From contig JAHDBF010000017.1 of NCBI GenBank assembly GCA_020630525.1, positions 1 through 34,541 on the forward strand: 34,541 nt of DNA, written 5' to 3'. The notes under the pieces are model-generated. The model was not told the origin of the DNA and made no database searches. It was given only the letters and a program-made list of their open reading frames with translations. Positions 23,606-32,847 of the stretch are shown piece by piece. This DNA is from Saprospiraceae bacterium (GTDB lineage Bacteria > Bacteroidota > Bacteroidia > Chitinophagales > Saprospiraceae). Numbering within the stretch: the first letter of the stretch is position 1; each line of letters starts with the position of its first letter. The translations under genes and the position numbers were made by a program.

Positions 23606-26600
23606 TTATCGCATAATCACCAACTTACCAAATCCTTTTTTAAAGTGATTGTCTACCTCTCCTAAAGAAAACGAATCTAATTCATTCGCAAGGTCGGTAT
23701 AGAACTTATAAATATATACTCCATTTGCCAATCGTTCACCAAATTCATCTGTACCATTCCATAAGTATTCTGATCTGTTGACTCCAATGCCTATCGGACC
23801 CAATTCTTCTTGAGTAATCTCTTTTACTACCTTGCCACTTAATGTCATTATCTTGATATGATAATTTTGTGGAATCTGAGATCCAGTCAAAGTAAAAATA
23901 AATTGGGTCTGTGTAGAAAATGGATTTGGATAATTTAGCACATTAGAAATCATATCATCTTCGTACACATTAAACGATACCGTGTATGCTTGATCTCCAG
24001 AGAAATTTCCTGAAGCATCTTTTCCTTGCACGTATAATGTATATTCTCCTTCTGTCAATTCTGGTGAAAACTCAATACAAGCTTCATTTTCATTTTGTCC
24101 CTCTTCTGCTGGTATAAAATTGATCAAATCACTATTTAAATCAATTTGTTCTAAAGTACCATCAGGATATAATAATACCAGTTCAAAATCTTCTTGACTT
24201 TTTAACAACAAGAAATCATTATCATCACTTAGTGATACTTTTATCATCGGTGAGGGAGATACTATATCTCCGTCTAATATTCTGACTCCATCAAAAGTGA
24301 CATCTATCAATGGGTTAATCTTATCGTTGTCTACAAAAAACCGTAGTATACCTACATTGTTAAAATCATATTGTTCTGGCTGATCTTTATCTGGGTTGAT
24401 TTCAACTCTCAGATCATACCTACCATTTAATTCTGAAGTCTCTAATGTGAAATCAGACAAGATGCTTTTTTCTGCTTGGATCGGACTTCTGCGTTTGTCG
24501 TATACTACCTCGTTATTGTCTTTGTTTATGATGGTATAGTGCACCAACATACTATCCATATTCGCAGAACTTACATTGTCGATTTGAAAATTTAGGGAAA
24601 GCTCGTCGCCTTTTTGGAGGGTATCAGCTTTGAAGCTAAAGTTTTCTTTGATGTTTAGTACCGCTTCTGGAATTGGGTCATATACTACTCGCCAAAAATC
24701 TAAATCTGGTGCTGTTTTACTATTGTTATCTGTGATGTAATACTCTAACTGTAGGCAAGGATAATCATTGGCATTTATTGCCGAAAGATCATATTGTGTA
24801 TTCTGTACTGAAGCTACCAAGGTATCTTTTATTCCTTGTGGAGTTATTCCATATAATGAAATTCTAAAATCATCATCTGACTCAATTTCTGAAACATTCC
24901 AAAGTAGTTTATTCCATTTTGATGCAGGACCTATTTTAGTAGAATACATATTTCCTTCAAACCATTTTCCGTCAATACTTACGATTTCATCCAGTACATC
25001 TTCGGAGGAGTTAGAAACAAATTCTCTTATTAATCCAGCTCCTTTTTGGTATGCCAGCATATAGGGTTTTGCTCCATTCTGCAGTTCTCTTATGGATTGT
25101 GCGCCTTCGTTTTCTAGTGCTTGGAAAAGTTCATTCTCCCACTCTTCTGGTAGGTAACTTGTGTTTTCTCGTTGCAATGTTAAAAAGATCACATAATGAT
25201 CATTTGGGATTCCATTTTGTAAAAAATCTATAATTTCAGCTCTTTCTTGTGGCGTATCAGTTTTGAATCTCCAGCTATTTCTTTCGTCCCAAAAAACAGG
25301 AGTATCATTTCCAAAAGAACCATCATTTACGCAGACTAATGGCAATATACTATTTGGATCTATTGCTATTACTGCAACGCCAGCATTAAATGCAGCAGTT
25401 CCTAAATAGTATGCATCTGTCAAGCTACCATTGATTCTAAATTCTGGACTTTCGTCACCTGCACGCACTACATTTTTTAATCTTACTTCGTATAAGTCTT
25501 TTACAAAATCAAAATCTCTCGACATTGAATCTATCTGTAGAGTGGCGAAATCATCTTTTTGATATTGATAAAAATGACTTTGATTCCATCCATCTTCATA
25601 CTCGTCGATATGTATAAAAGAACTGTAATTCCATCCTGCGTTTTCATTTTCAGCAGACAATGATCGTACTCTCCAGTAATAGACTTTTTCGTTTTGGTAA
25701 TTTATTGATGGTGTCCACTCTATTAATCCGCCAGTCACCGTTAATGTCTCAGATTGTAATAATGAACTATTAAAAAGCTCTGTAGTATCTATTTGAATTT
25801 CGTAATCTTTTGTGCCTACAAATGCATTTCCAGTAGCTGCTTTTAGATTTACAATTGCATCGTTATTAATTGAAAATTCTAAAGGATAAAACGGTACTGG
25901 ATTATCATTTACCACATAAAAGCAATATCCTTCTTCATCATTATTGCTGTTTAAGCTATTGTTTAATTCTGCAGCTGGATTTGGAAATTCTGGTATTCTG
26001 TTATTTGGATCTAATACAATTTGTATGGTGTTTTTACCTGCGGTATTTAAACCATATAGCGGAATAGATTTTGAAATTTGCTCTCTAAAAAGATAAGAAT
26101 TTGTTGTAAACTTTAGCGTATCAGAATTATTTCCATAACTGTGAATAATGTAATACTCAAGCGTATCATAGTTTGCTGTTCCAATATTTACAAAATCAAA
26201 ATTTAACGTAAGGCTATCAATATTCGTTGATATTACTTCTGGTTCAATATTTATACTTGAGAAATCTGGAATATAATCTGGTCCTTCTTGCGGATTCAAC
26301 TTTAGGACTGGATCGCCATGCAGGGTTAATTGCTCATACAATGTTTCTTGATGATAACTAGTATTTGGGTTAGCTTTTAAGGCTTCTAGTAATATGGTTC
26401 CTATTTCTTTACCATACATATCGTTGCTAAAGAGTCTATAGAAATCAGAACCTTGATCAAATTGCGGATTGATATATGCTGTTCCAGACGAAGCATAAAA
26501 ACATATAGATCCACGCTCTGGGAACAATACAAAATCCTCACTTATGCCTTCTGCATTGGTATGAATATTTCCTGAGTGACATCCCAAAGAAACGATCATC

Positions 26601-28549
26601 GGAAGCTTATTGTAATTATCAAATTTAGAAGGGTCTTCTATACTAAAATCGAATGTTCCAACCGCAGAGTGTCCAAAGAAGGTGATTAAACTTGCACCCT
26701 CATTTACTTTATCAATTATTGATTGTGATAATGAGTTTTGGATTGGGTTAGAAGAAGATTTTTTAAATTTTGTAACATTACCTGCGAACAAACTGGTATC
26801 TACTATATCCTCAAAATTATCTAGATAACCGCTCAAAATATTTTCAATAGTAGCATCTCCTCCGCTGAGGTGAATGATGTTTTTCATCCATGCTTTTTCC
26901 TCTATTGTTTGTCCCCAGGTAGATTGATCCTCGTATATCAATACTTTGTCATAATACAGCTGTAGTTGAGATTTATCTTTAGCGGCTATTCTTCCTAATG
27001 CAACAATTGGGTATGGTGTTCCTGGAGTGGCAAATAACAGATTGTCAGAACCGGGTTCTCCAAATGTAGGAACATGGCTTACGCCTTCAAAATCTTCTTT
27101 TCGCAATGTGCTGTATTCATATGCTTTACCCATGATAAATGCATATTTCCAGTCTGTCCATTTATCTCTCAGGTACTGACTCCAGTTGTTTATTGCTTGA
27201 GGATTATTAACTAGCCCATAGCCAAATTGCTCAATAATATCTTCAGCATGTACGATTGATGTGCTGTATGCACTTGATCTGTAATCGCTATAGTTTTGAA
27301 TCCAATTTTGCCCATTTTCATCTTGAGCATCCATTTCTTTACTTGTCAAGATTACATATTCTGGATCTAACTGTAAGTAGTCTACAAAATTTACCGTCTG
27401 AAAATTATCAATGCTTGCAAAAATGTTTACCAACCATACTTCTCGATCGACATCCGCTCTAGGTAATAAAAATTTGGCTTTGTTATTCTCTGTATCTGCT
27501 AATAATCGCACATTATTTTTTACATCAATTAAGATGGCTCTATTACTTGTTGAAGCGAAATTCTCTATTTCAAAATATTTTGGAAATGAATGTGCTTTTA
27601 GATTAAACTTAAAGGTGGACTCGTTATTGGCGTTAAATGTTCTTGGGTATTCTAAGCTTGCGTATGCAATCGAATATCGGTCAAAGTTTCCTTGATTTCC
27701 ATTAATCTTTAAACTGTTGTTCTGATTAATATCATCAATATTCAAATCAAAACTTAAGTCAAAAACCTTGTAATCGGTAAACACCTCATTCATCAAAAAT
27801 TTATTGTTGAATCTAATGTTTAAGGTATGACTTCCTCCTGTTGATCCCAATCTTAGATTAACACGAGGAAAAGGACCATTGGCAGCAAAATTATCAGTTT
27901 CAAATGGCAGATCGAATGACCTACTCAAGGATGAGCCATAACCTTCCGAAAAGTAAAAACTAGAATACTTAACGTCTTGGTTATCCTTTACAGGACTCAT
28001 ATGAAAGTCTGAATATACTACCTCTTCTTTTGCTAAATAATATGGTTCGACATTTGGCAAATTACCAGAAAGATCATTGGTTAAAGATTCAATTCTTGGA
28101 TTGTTGGATGAATTTGGCTCCCAAGTTAGATAATACGGTCTTTCATCAGAAAACATACTGTACTTTGGATTTAACTGCATTGCATCTGCATCCTCAAATA
28201 ATACAGCATCTAATTCTCCTGTATTCTTAAGTCCAACAAATTCTACGTAATCTTGTGGACCGAATGTGCCTGGTGTTGATGTATAAATCGGGATTTGCTT
28301 ACCGAAAGAATATAATTGGATTTCACGACCTTTTATATCATTAGGAAAGCCTATAACAGACAATTGGTTATAAGTTATCCTATACAGATTATCTTCATCA
28401 ATGGTGAATTTGACATATGTTTTGTCAAAATCTATCCATTCATTTCCATAAAGGCTTTCACCTTGGAAATTCATTTGACAATATGATGTGTTGAATACAA
28501 ATAGGGGTAAAAAGAAGAGACCAAAAAATCTCTTTATTAGGGTATTCAT
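23606..28549 (-). CDS. porU2: C25-family (gingipain-like) cysteine peptidase, type IX secretion sortase PorU2-type
   Basis: A 1647-residue exported protein. The signal peptide (about 1-24; RFFGLFFLPLFVFNTSYC) is followed by an N-terminal beta-rich region. The C25 caspase-like domain (about 400-770) has catalytic His627 in FFGHSAVG and Cys657 in SLGCHSGN, 30 residues apart as in gingipains. Then come CARDB/Ig-like modules (about 775-860 and 1330-1430), a central unrecognised region, and a C-terminal sorting domain from about 1555 with NYPNPFSTQTQF and NGVYIYKFYT. PorU cleaves sorting signals and attaches cargo at the outer membrane. Classical PorU has about 1100-1300 residues, so this longer form fits what is called PorU2. 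No porV lies beside it. Start ATG 28549 precedes a normal signal peptide. Confidence 0.82.
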   Translation of the reverse strand: MNTLIKRFFGLFFLPLFVFNTSYCQMNFQGESLYGNEWIDFDKTYVKFTIDEDNLYRITYNQLSVIGFPNDIKGREIQLYSFGKQIPIYTSTPGTFGPQDYVEFVGLKNTGELDAVLFEDADAMQLNPKYSMFSDERPYYLTWEPNSSNNPRIESLTNDLSGNLPNVEPYYLAKEEVVYSDFHMSPVKDNQDVKYSSFYFSEGYGSSLSRSFDLPFETDNFAANGPFPRVNLRLGSTGGSHTLNIRFNNKFLMNEVFTDYKVFDLSFDLNIDDINQNNSLKINGNQGNFDRYSIAYASLEYPRTFNANNESTFKFNLKAHSFPKYFEIENFASTSNRAILIDVKNNVRLLADTENNKAKFLLPRADVDREVWLVNIFASIDNFQTVNFVDYLQLDPEYVILTSKEMDAQDENGQNWIQNYSDYRSSAYSTSIVHAEDIIEQFGYGLVNNPQAINNWSQYLRDKWTDWKYAFIMGKAYEYSTLRKEDFEGVSHVPTFGEPGSDNLLFATPGTPYPIVALGRIAAKDKSQLQLYYDKVLIYEDQSTWGQTIEEKAWMKNIIHLSGGDATIENILSGYLDNFEDIVDTSLFAGNVTKFKKSSSNPIQNSLSQSIIDKVNEGASLITFFGHSAVGTFDFSIEDPSKFDNYNKLPMIVSLGCHSGNIHTNAEGISEDFVLFPERGSICFYASSGTAYINPQFDQGSDFYRLFSNDMYGKEIGTILLEALKANPNTSYHQETLYEQLTLHGDPVLKLNPQEGPDYIPDFSSINIEPEVISTNIDSLTLNFDFVNIGTANYDTLEYYIIHSYGNNSDTLKFTTNSYLFREQISKSIPLYGLNTAGKNTIQIVLDPNNRIPEFPNPAAELNNSLNSNNDEEGYCFYVVNDNPVPFYPLEFSINNDAIVNLKAATGNAFVGTKDYEIQIDTTELFNSSLLQSETLTVTGGLIEWTPSINYQNEKVYYWRVRSLSAENENAGWNYSSFIHIDEYEDGWNQSHFYQYQKDDFATLQIDSMSRDFDFVKDLYEVRLKNVVRAGDESPEFRINGSLTDAYYLGTAAFNAGVAVIAIDPNSILPLVCVNDGSFGNDTPVFWDERNSWRFKTDTPQERAEIIDFLQNGIPNDHYVIFLTLQRENTSYLPEEWENELFQALENEGAQSIRELQNGAKPYMLAYQKGAGLIREFVSNSSEDVLDEIVSIDGKWFEGNMYSTKIGPASKWNKLLWNVSEIESDDDFRISLYGITPQGIKDTLVASVQNTQYDLSAINANDYPCLQLEYYITDNNSKTAPDLDFWRVVYDPIPEAVLNIKENFSFKADTLQKGDELSLNFQIDNVSSANMDSMLVHYTIINKDNNEVVYDKRRSPIQAEKSILSDFTLETSELNGRYDLRVEINPDKDQPEQYDFNNVGILRFFVDNDKINPLIDVTFDGVRILDGDIVSPSPMIKVSLSDDNDFLLLKSQEDFELVLLYPDGTLEQIDLNSDLINFIPAEEGQNENEACIEFSPELTEGEYTLYVQGKDASGNFSGDQAYTVSFNVYEDDMISNVLNYPNPFSTQTQFIFTLTGSQIPQNYHIKIMTLSGKVVKEITQEELGPIGIGVNRSEYLWNGTDEFGERLANGVYIYKFYTDLANELDSFSLGEVDNHFKKGFGKLVIMR

Positions 28550-28708
28550 AGTAATCTCGTTAAAAATTTAGTATAATAAATCTCTAGGGTGTTCAAGATT
28601 ATCTTTAATAAGTTGATCTTACAACTATTATAAGACGTAAAAGTACATACATTAGAGACAAAATGATACTAACATAGACAGTATTTGTCATCTGTCATAC
28701 ACTCAATT

Positions 28709-29782
28709 ATGTTAATACTCTACATAACTATAACTGCATTAGCGATACAATCGCTGTTTTGGAACCTAATTTTTAGAAGATTAAAAAGTTTTCTTCCTAT
28801 TCCTAGTGATAGCCTACATAAGGGTATAAGTGTTATTGTATGTGCAAAAAATGAAGCTAAAAACCTAGATTCGTTAATCCCAAGGATAGAAAAGCAACTT
28901 TTAAATACCAATTCTGAATTAATCATCATTGATGACCAATCTACAGATAACACAAAAGAAATTGTCCAAAAATATTGCAATTCCAATCGTCAAATTCGCT
29001 ATTTCTATAATTCTGTTGATGGAAAAGGCAAAAAGGAAGCATTAAAATTAGGCTTAATAAAAGCAAAAAATGATAATGTATTGTTAACAGATGCGGATTG
29101 TGTCCCTGAGCCAGATTGGGTTAAAAGTATGTCAAGCATTGATGCTGATATTGTTTTGGGATATAGTCCATACTTGCTGCAATCTGGTTTTTTAAATCGC
29201 TGGGTTAGATACGAAGCTGTCTTAACTGCTATCCAATACTTATCGGCAGCTTTGTGGAATCAAGCATATATGGGTGTCGGAAGAAACTTGCGCTATAGTA
29301 AATCATTGGTACTGGAATCGAATGCGTTAAATGAAAATAAAGACCTAAGTTCGGGAGACGATGATCTTATCATCAACAAAATTGCAACACAAAAGAATGT
29401 CAATATTTGTATCGAAAAACCTTCTTGGGTCTATAGTAAGCCAGTTTTAGATTGGAAAAACTACATTCGTCAGAAAAAAAGACATTACAGTACGGCACAT
29501 AGATATCTGTTTAAACATCAAGTTTTATTAAGTGCTTTTAGTTTATCTTGGATTATAGTATACTTTGGAATTGTTGTTTTGCTAATTAGCAAATCATTTT
29601 GGATCGCCTTGGGTTTATTATTATTCCGTTGGGTAACTACTTGTTTAAGTGTTGTACCTTTGTTTAAGAAACTGGGCTATTCGGATGGAATAAAATATTG
29701 GCCAATATTAGATGTACTTACGCCAATCTATTTTATCTTTTTTGCCATTTTCACAATTAAAGTCAATAAAGATTTATGGTGA
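28709..29782 (+). CDS. Family 2 glycosyltransferase, membrane-anchored
   Basis: A 357-residue GT-A fold transferase resembling poly-N-acetylglucosamine synthase-type enzymes. An N-terminal membrane helix (1-20) leads into the catalytic domain with ISVIVCAKNEAKNL, IIIDDQSTD (72-80), the DAD motif (128-130), GDDD (216-219) and a QKKRHY block (255-260) in place of the usual QxxRW. Two or three C-terminal membrane helices follow. It probably transfers an activated sugar to a lipid or polysaccharide in the inner membrane; the product is unknown. Start ATG 28709 is preferred to a TTG 24 bases upstream. The 3' end overlaps rsmG by seven bases, so the two are translationally coupled. Confidence 0.88.
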   Translation: MLILYITITALAIQSLFWNLIFRRLKSFLPIPSDSLHKGISVIVCAKNEAKNLDSLIPRIEKQLLNTNSELIIIDDQSTDNTKEIVQKYCNSNRQIRYFYNSVDGKGKKEALKLGLIKAKNDNVLLTDADCVPEPDWVKSMSSIDADIVLGYSPYLLQSGFLNRWVRYEAVLTAIQYLSAALWNQAYMGVGRNLRYSKSLVLESNALNENKDLSSGDDDLIINKIATQKNVNICIEKPSWVYSKPVLDWKNYIRQKKRHYSTAHRYLFKHQVLLSAFSLSWIIVYFGIVVLLISKSFWIALGLLLFRWVTTCLSVVPLFKKLGYSDGIKYWPILDVLTPIYFIFFAIFTIKVNKDLW

Positions 29783-30417
29783 ACAATGATATTGAATTAA
29801 TTAAAGCAATTTTTACTGCGCTAGATGATACCCAATTATCGCAAATAGAAGCTTTTGCAGATCATATCTTAGAGTGGAATGATAAGATAAATATGATATC
29901 CAGAAAAGATATCGACAATCTATACCAACACCATATTTTACACTGTCTATCCATTACCAAACATTATCAATTTGTACCTGGAACAAAAATTCTAGACCTA
30001 GGAACTGGAGGCGGATTTCCTGGTGTTTTACTGGCTATTGCGTATCCACATGTAGATTTTCATTTGGTTGATGCGCGGTCAAAAAAGATTGGTGTTATTA
30101 ATGACTTTTTAGAAAAAGTACCGCTAAAAAACGTAATTGCAGAACACAAACGTGTGGAAGAAATGAAATCAAAATATGATTTTGTTGTTAGCCGAGCAGT
30201 AGCAAGTCTACCTCAATTATTGACTTGGGCGAGACCAAGAATTTCTGAAGAAGAAAAAAACAATATTCCTAACGGATTGATTATTTTAAAAGGTGGAAAT
30301 ATCAAACTGTTGCGCGCAGAATTAAATAAAAAAGAATTTATGGAACACCATAAAATTTCAGAAATGTTTGACGCGCCTTATTATGAGGAAAAATATATCA
30401 TCTATGTACAAGGATAA
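29776..30417 (+). CDS. rsmG: 16S rRNA (guanine527-N7)-methyltransferase RsmG
   Basis: Methylates G527 of 16S rRNA using S-adenosylmethionine. The 213 residues contain NMISRKDIDNLYQHHILHCL (39-58), the SAM-binding loop DLGTGGGFPG (74-83), VDARSKKIGVINDF and VVSRAVASL, all characteristic. The ATG lies within the end of the glycosyltransferase gene. An MscS gene starts 12 bases after the stop. Normal length, no defects seen. Confidence 0.96.
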   Translation: MVNNDIELIKAIFTALDDTQLSQIEAFADHILEWNDKINMISRKDIDNLYQHHILHCLSITKHYQFVPGTKILDLGTGGGFPGVLLAIAYPHVDFHLVDARSKKIGVINDFLEKVPLKNVIAEHKRVEEMKSKYDFVVSRAVASLPQLLTWARPRISEEEKNNIPNGLIILKGGNIKLLRAELNKKEFMEHHKISEMFDAPYYEEKYIIYVQG

Positions 30418-30429
30418 ATTCTAAATATT

Positions 30430-31749
30430 TTGGATACTATTTTATTTAATATAGGAACATTAGCATTAACTATAGGTCACGTCTTGGGTGTCTGTTTTAT
30501 TGTGATTTTGGGAATTGGTATAAATCATTTTCTTAATAAAAAACTTATAGGTAGATATCTAGCAAAAAATGGATTTGAAGTTCCACAAGCTGCTATTGTA
30601 CAGAGAATGGTCACTATTCTCATAAGTCTGTTTGTCGTATTATTTTTAATGAATCTACTGAGTATAGATCAGATTCTATTTACATCTAAATCAGGTTTTA
30701 TTTTTAAAATTAGTCATATCCTCCAAGGCTTAGTCATTCTCCAATTGGCAAGACTGTTGGATTGGGGGATTTCTAACATATTCATACACCGTTACTTCTC
30801 TAAAAGGGATGACAATTCTAGGCCAATAGAATCCGAAAATACGGACCAAGAAAACAGTGTAAATAAGATTGTTCAATACATTGTTTATGCGCTTGCGATT
30901 ATTTACCTTCTAGGTGTTTTCAACATTGACTATACTCTTATCCAAAGAGAATTTAATAATGAAACAGTAAGGTTTAGAATTTCAGGAATTTTTATTTCTA
31001 TTCTGATTTTTCTTATTGCTCAATTGGTCGTCTGGGTATTAACCCAACTCGTCCTTTATGGCATATACAGAAATAGGAAAATTGATGTAGGCGCACAGTA
31101 TGCCATTAATCAATTATTGCGTTATGTAATCTATGTTATTGCTACTGTAATTGTACTGGACAACCTTGGAATAAATATTACTATACTTCTTGGTGGTGCT
31201 GCAGCGTTATTGGTTGGTATTGGTCTTGGACTACAACAAACTTTTAATGATTTTATTTCTGGAATTGTATTATTATTTGAACGAACGGTATCTGTAGGTG
31301 ATGTACTACAAACAGGTTCTACAACTGGCATTGTAAAGAAGATTGGTCTACGTGCATCTACTATTGAAACCAGAGGTAATATTTCTGTTTTAGTTCCTAA
31401 TTCTAAGCTGGTAAATGAGAGTGTAATCAACTGGACACACTTTGATGACAAGACTAGATTTGATGTGGATGTAGGCGTATCATATAATTCTGATCCAGAA
31501 TTGGTCAAGAAGATATTACTAGACATTGCCAATGAAAATCCATACATCATTAAGTATCCAAGTCCAATGGTAAGGCTAAATAATTTTGGTGACAGTTCTT
31601 TAGATTTTACGCTATATTTTTTCTCTAGAAACTTTATTGTTATCGAAGATATCAAGAGTGATATCCGATTTAAAATTTTAGAAAAATTTAAAGAAAATAA
31701 TATTGAGATTCCATTTCCACAAATGGATGTTTCTGTAAAAAAGTCTTAA
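30430..31749 (+). CDS. MscS-family mechanosensitive ion channel
   Basis: A membrane channel that opens under membrane tension during osmotic downshock. The 439 residues have four to five predicted membrane helices in the first 250. The pore helix follows with LLGGAAALLVGIGLGLQQTF, then the MscS beta domain (FISGIVLLFERTVSVGDVLQ, LVPNSKLVNESVINW; from about 275) and the C-terminal alpha/beta domain. The N-terminal extension is larger than in E. coli MscS (286 residues). The start is TTG 30430: the rsmG stop TAA is in the same frame five codons upstream with no ATG or GTG between. It is probably cotranscribed with the glycosyltransferase and rsmG. Confidence 0.93.
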   Translation: MDTILFNIGTLALTIGHVLGVCFIVILGIGINHFLNKKLIGRYLAKNGFEVPQAAIVQRMVTILISLFVVLFLMNLLSIDQILFTSKSGFIFKISHILQGLVILQLARLLDWGISNIFIHRYFSKRDDNSRPIESENTDQENSVNKIVQYIVYALAIIYLLGVFNIDYTLIQREFNNETVRFRISGIFISILIFLIAQLVVWVLTQLVLYGIYRNRKIDVGAQYAINQLLRYVIYVIATVIVLDNLGINITILLGGAAALLVGIGLGLQQTFNDFISGIVLLFERTVSVGDVLQTGSTTGIVKKIGLRASTIETRGNISVLVPNSKLVNESVINWTHFDDKTRFDVDVGVSYNSDPELVKKILLDIANENPYIIKYPSPMVRLNNFGDSSLDFTLYFFSRNFIVIEDIKSDIRFKILEKFKENNIEIPFPQMDVSVKKS

Positions 31750-31767
31750 GCAAAGTAAAGCATTTAT

Positions 31768-32847
31768 TTAAAATTGGTATCCTATTTGAATCGGCAAATA
31801 ATATGCAACAAAATTGCTGGTTTTTACTTTTACACCCAAATAGAAATTTTGTTTTTTAAGTGGCAAATAATAGAATAAACCTAAGTGGTAATATAGAAAA
31901 TCATCAAAATCATCAGTAGCTTTTGGTAGACGATAACTTAAAGAAATCCTTGCAAAAAAGTCTCCAAAAATAAGGTCATTATCTATGATGATATTTAAAT
32001 TCCTAGCTTCTCTTTTTGCTTCTTGCTTTGTTCCAAATTGATGTAAACGGAACTGATATACGCTATTATCATATTCATACAAAATACCTGTATTAACTTT
32101 ATAAAAAGGGAGGATATTTATTCTATAGCTTATTGATACATGTGGGATCAGATATGTAGGACTTCCGTCAATGTTTATTTGGCGGAAACCCAAGCCAGTC
32201 ATCATATCTATCTTTCTATTTGGCCTTTGGGTTTTGATTATCTCTTGGTCGGTAAAATTTATTTTTTCTTGATAAGCGTATTTTATTCCTATAGAGATGA
32301 GGTAAGTATTAATCCCAGAATTCGGCACTTTCATTGCACCATTAGAATAATGAAACATTGACAATCCTAATGATGCTTTTAATTGCGAAGAAAACGCAAT
32401 CTGGTTTTCAAAACTAAATTGAGTTACATTGTTTATTATTGTGCTTATTGCATTATTGGCTGGGTTATTTATACGGTCAAACGGTTTGTTAATATACGCT
32501 AACCCAGAACCTGCTGCAAAGTAAAAACTCCAAGTTTTTTTTGAAAGTAGTTTAAACTTTAAACTCGGTAAATAACCAAATGCATAACCCAGCTCCGCAT
32601 TGTTCCCAAAATGGGTAAAATGAATATGGTGATTAAATTCTGGATACTTCCAAAATTTTTTCCAATCGTAATTTTTGGGCTTTGGAGAATAACTTATTTG
32701 GAGTGTAGAAACAATATTGGGTTGAGAAAAAGCCAATGATTCTCGGTGCCGAATAATGTTTCCAATACCAAATTCTGCTGCAATCTCTTGGGCATTCAAA
32801 GAAGTAATAAAAAAAGAAATCATCAATGCTAGAAAAAATCTTTGCAT
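31768..32847 (-). CDS. Acyloxyacyl hydrolase / PagL-like lipid A deacylase
   Basis: An outer membrane beta-barrel lipase of 359 residues, probably removing an acyl chain from lipid A. Signal peptide MQRFFLALMISFFITSLNA (1-19). In the middle of the chain FHYSNGAMKVPNSGIN (165-180) carries His166 and Ser168, matching the H-x-S-N-G active-site motif of PagL. Alternating hydrophobic strands ending in IQIGYQF, with a C-terminal Phe, fit a barrel. It is longer than PagL itself (about 170 residues), as is usual for Bacteroidota members. Its ATG shares one base with the hutH stop codon (TAATG), so translation is coupled to hutH. Confidence 0.85.
   Translation of the reverse strand: MQRFFLALMISFFITSLNAQEIAAEFGIGNIIRHRESLAFSQPNIVSTLQISYSPKPKNYDWKKFWKYPEFNHHIHFTHFGNNAELGYAFGYLPSLKFKLLSKKTWSFYFAAGSGLAYINKPFDRINNPANNAISTIINNVTQFSFENQIAFSSQLKASLGLSMFHYSNGAMKVPNSGINTYLISIGIKYAYQEKINFTDQEIIKTQRPNRKIDMMTGLGFRQINIDGSPTYLIPHVSISYRINILPFYKVNTGILYEYDNSVYQFRLHQFGTKQEAKREARNLNIIIDNDLIFGDFFARISLSYRLPKATDDFDDFLYYHLGLFYYLPLKKQNFYLGVKVKTSNFVAYYLPIQIGYQF

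Noticed and set aside
28685-28708. TTG start upstream of the family 2 glycosyltransferase
   Set aside because: ATG 28709 begins directly at the N-terminal membrane helix; the eight extra residues add nothing recognisable.
31131-31655. A 174-codon minus-strand open frame antisense to mscS
   Set aside because: It lies wholly within a well-conserved MscS coding region and has no protein features; a shadow frame.
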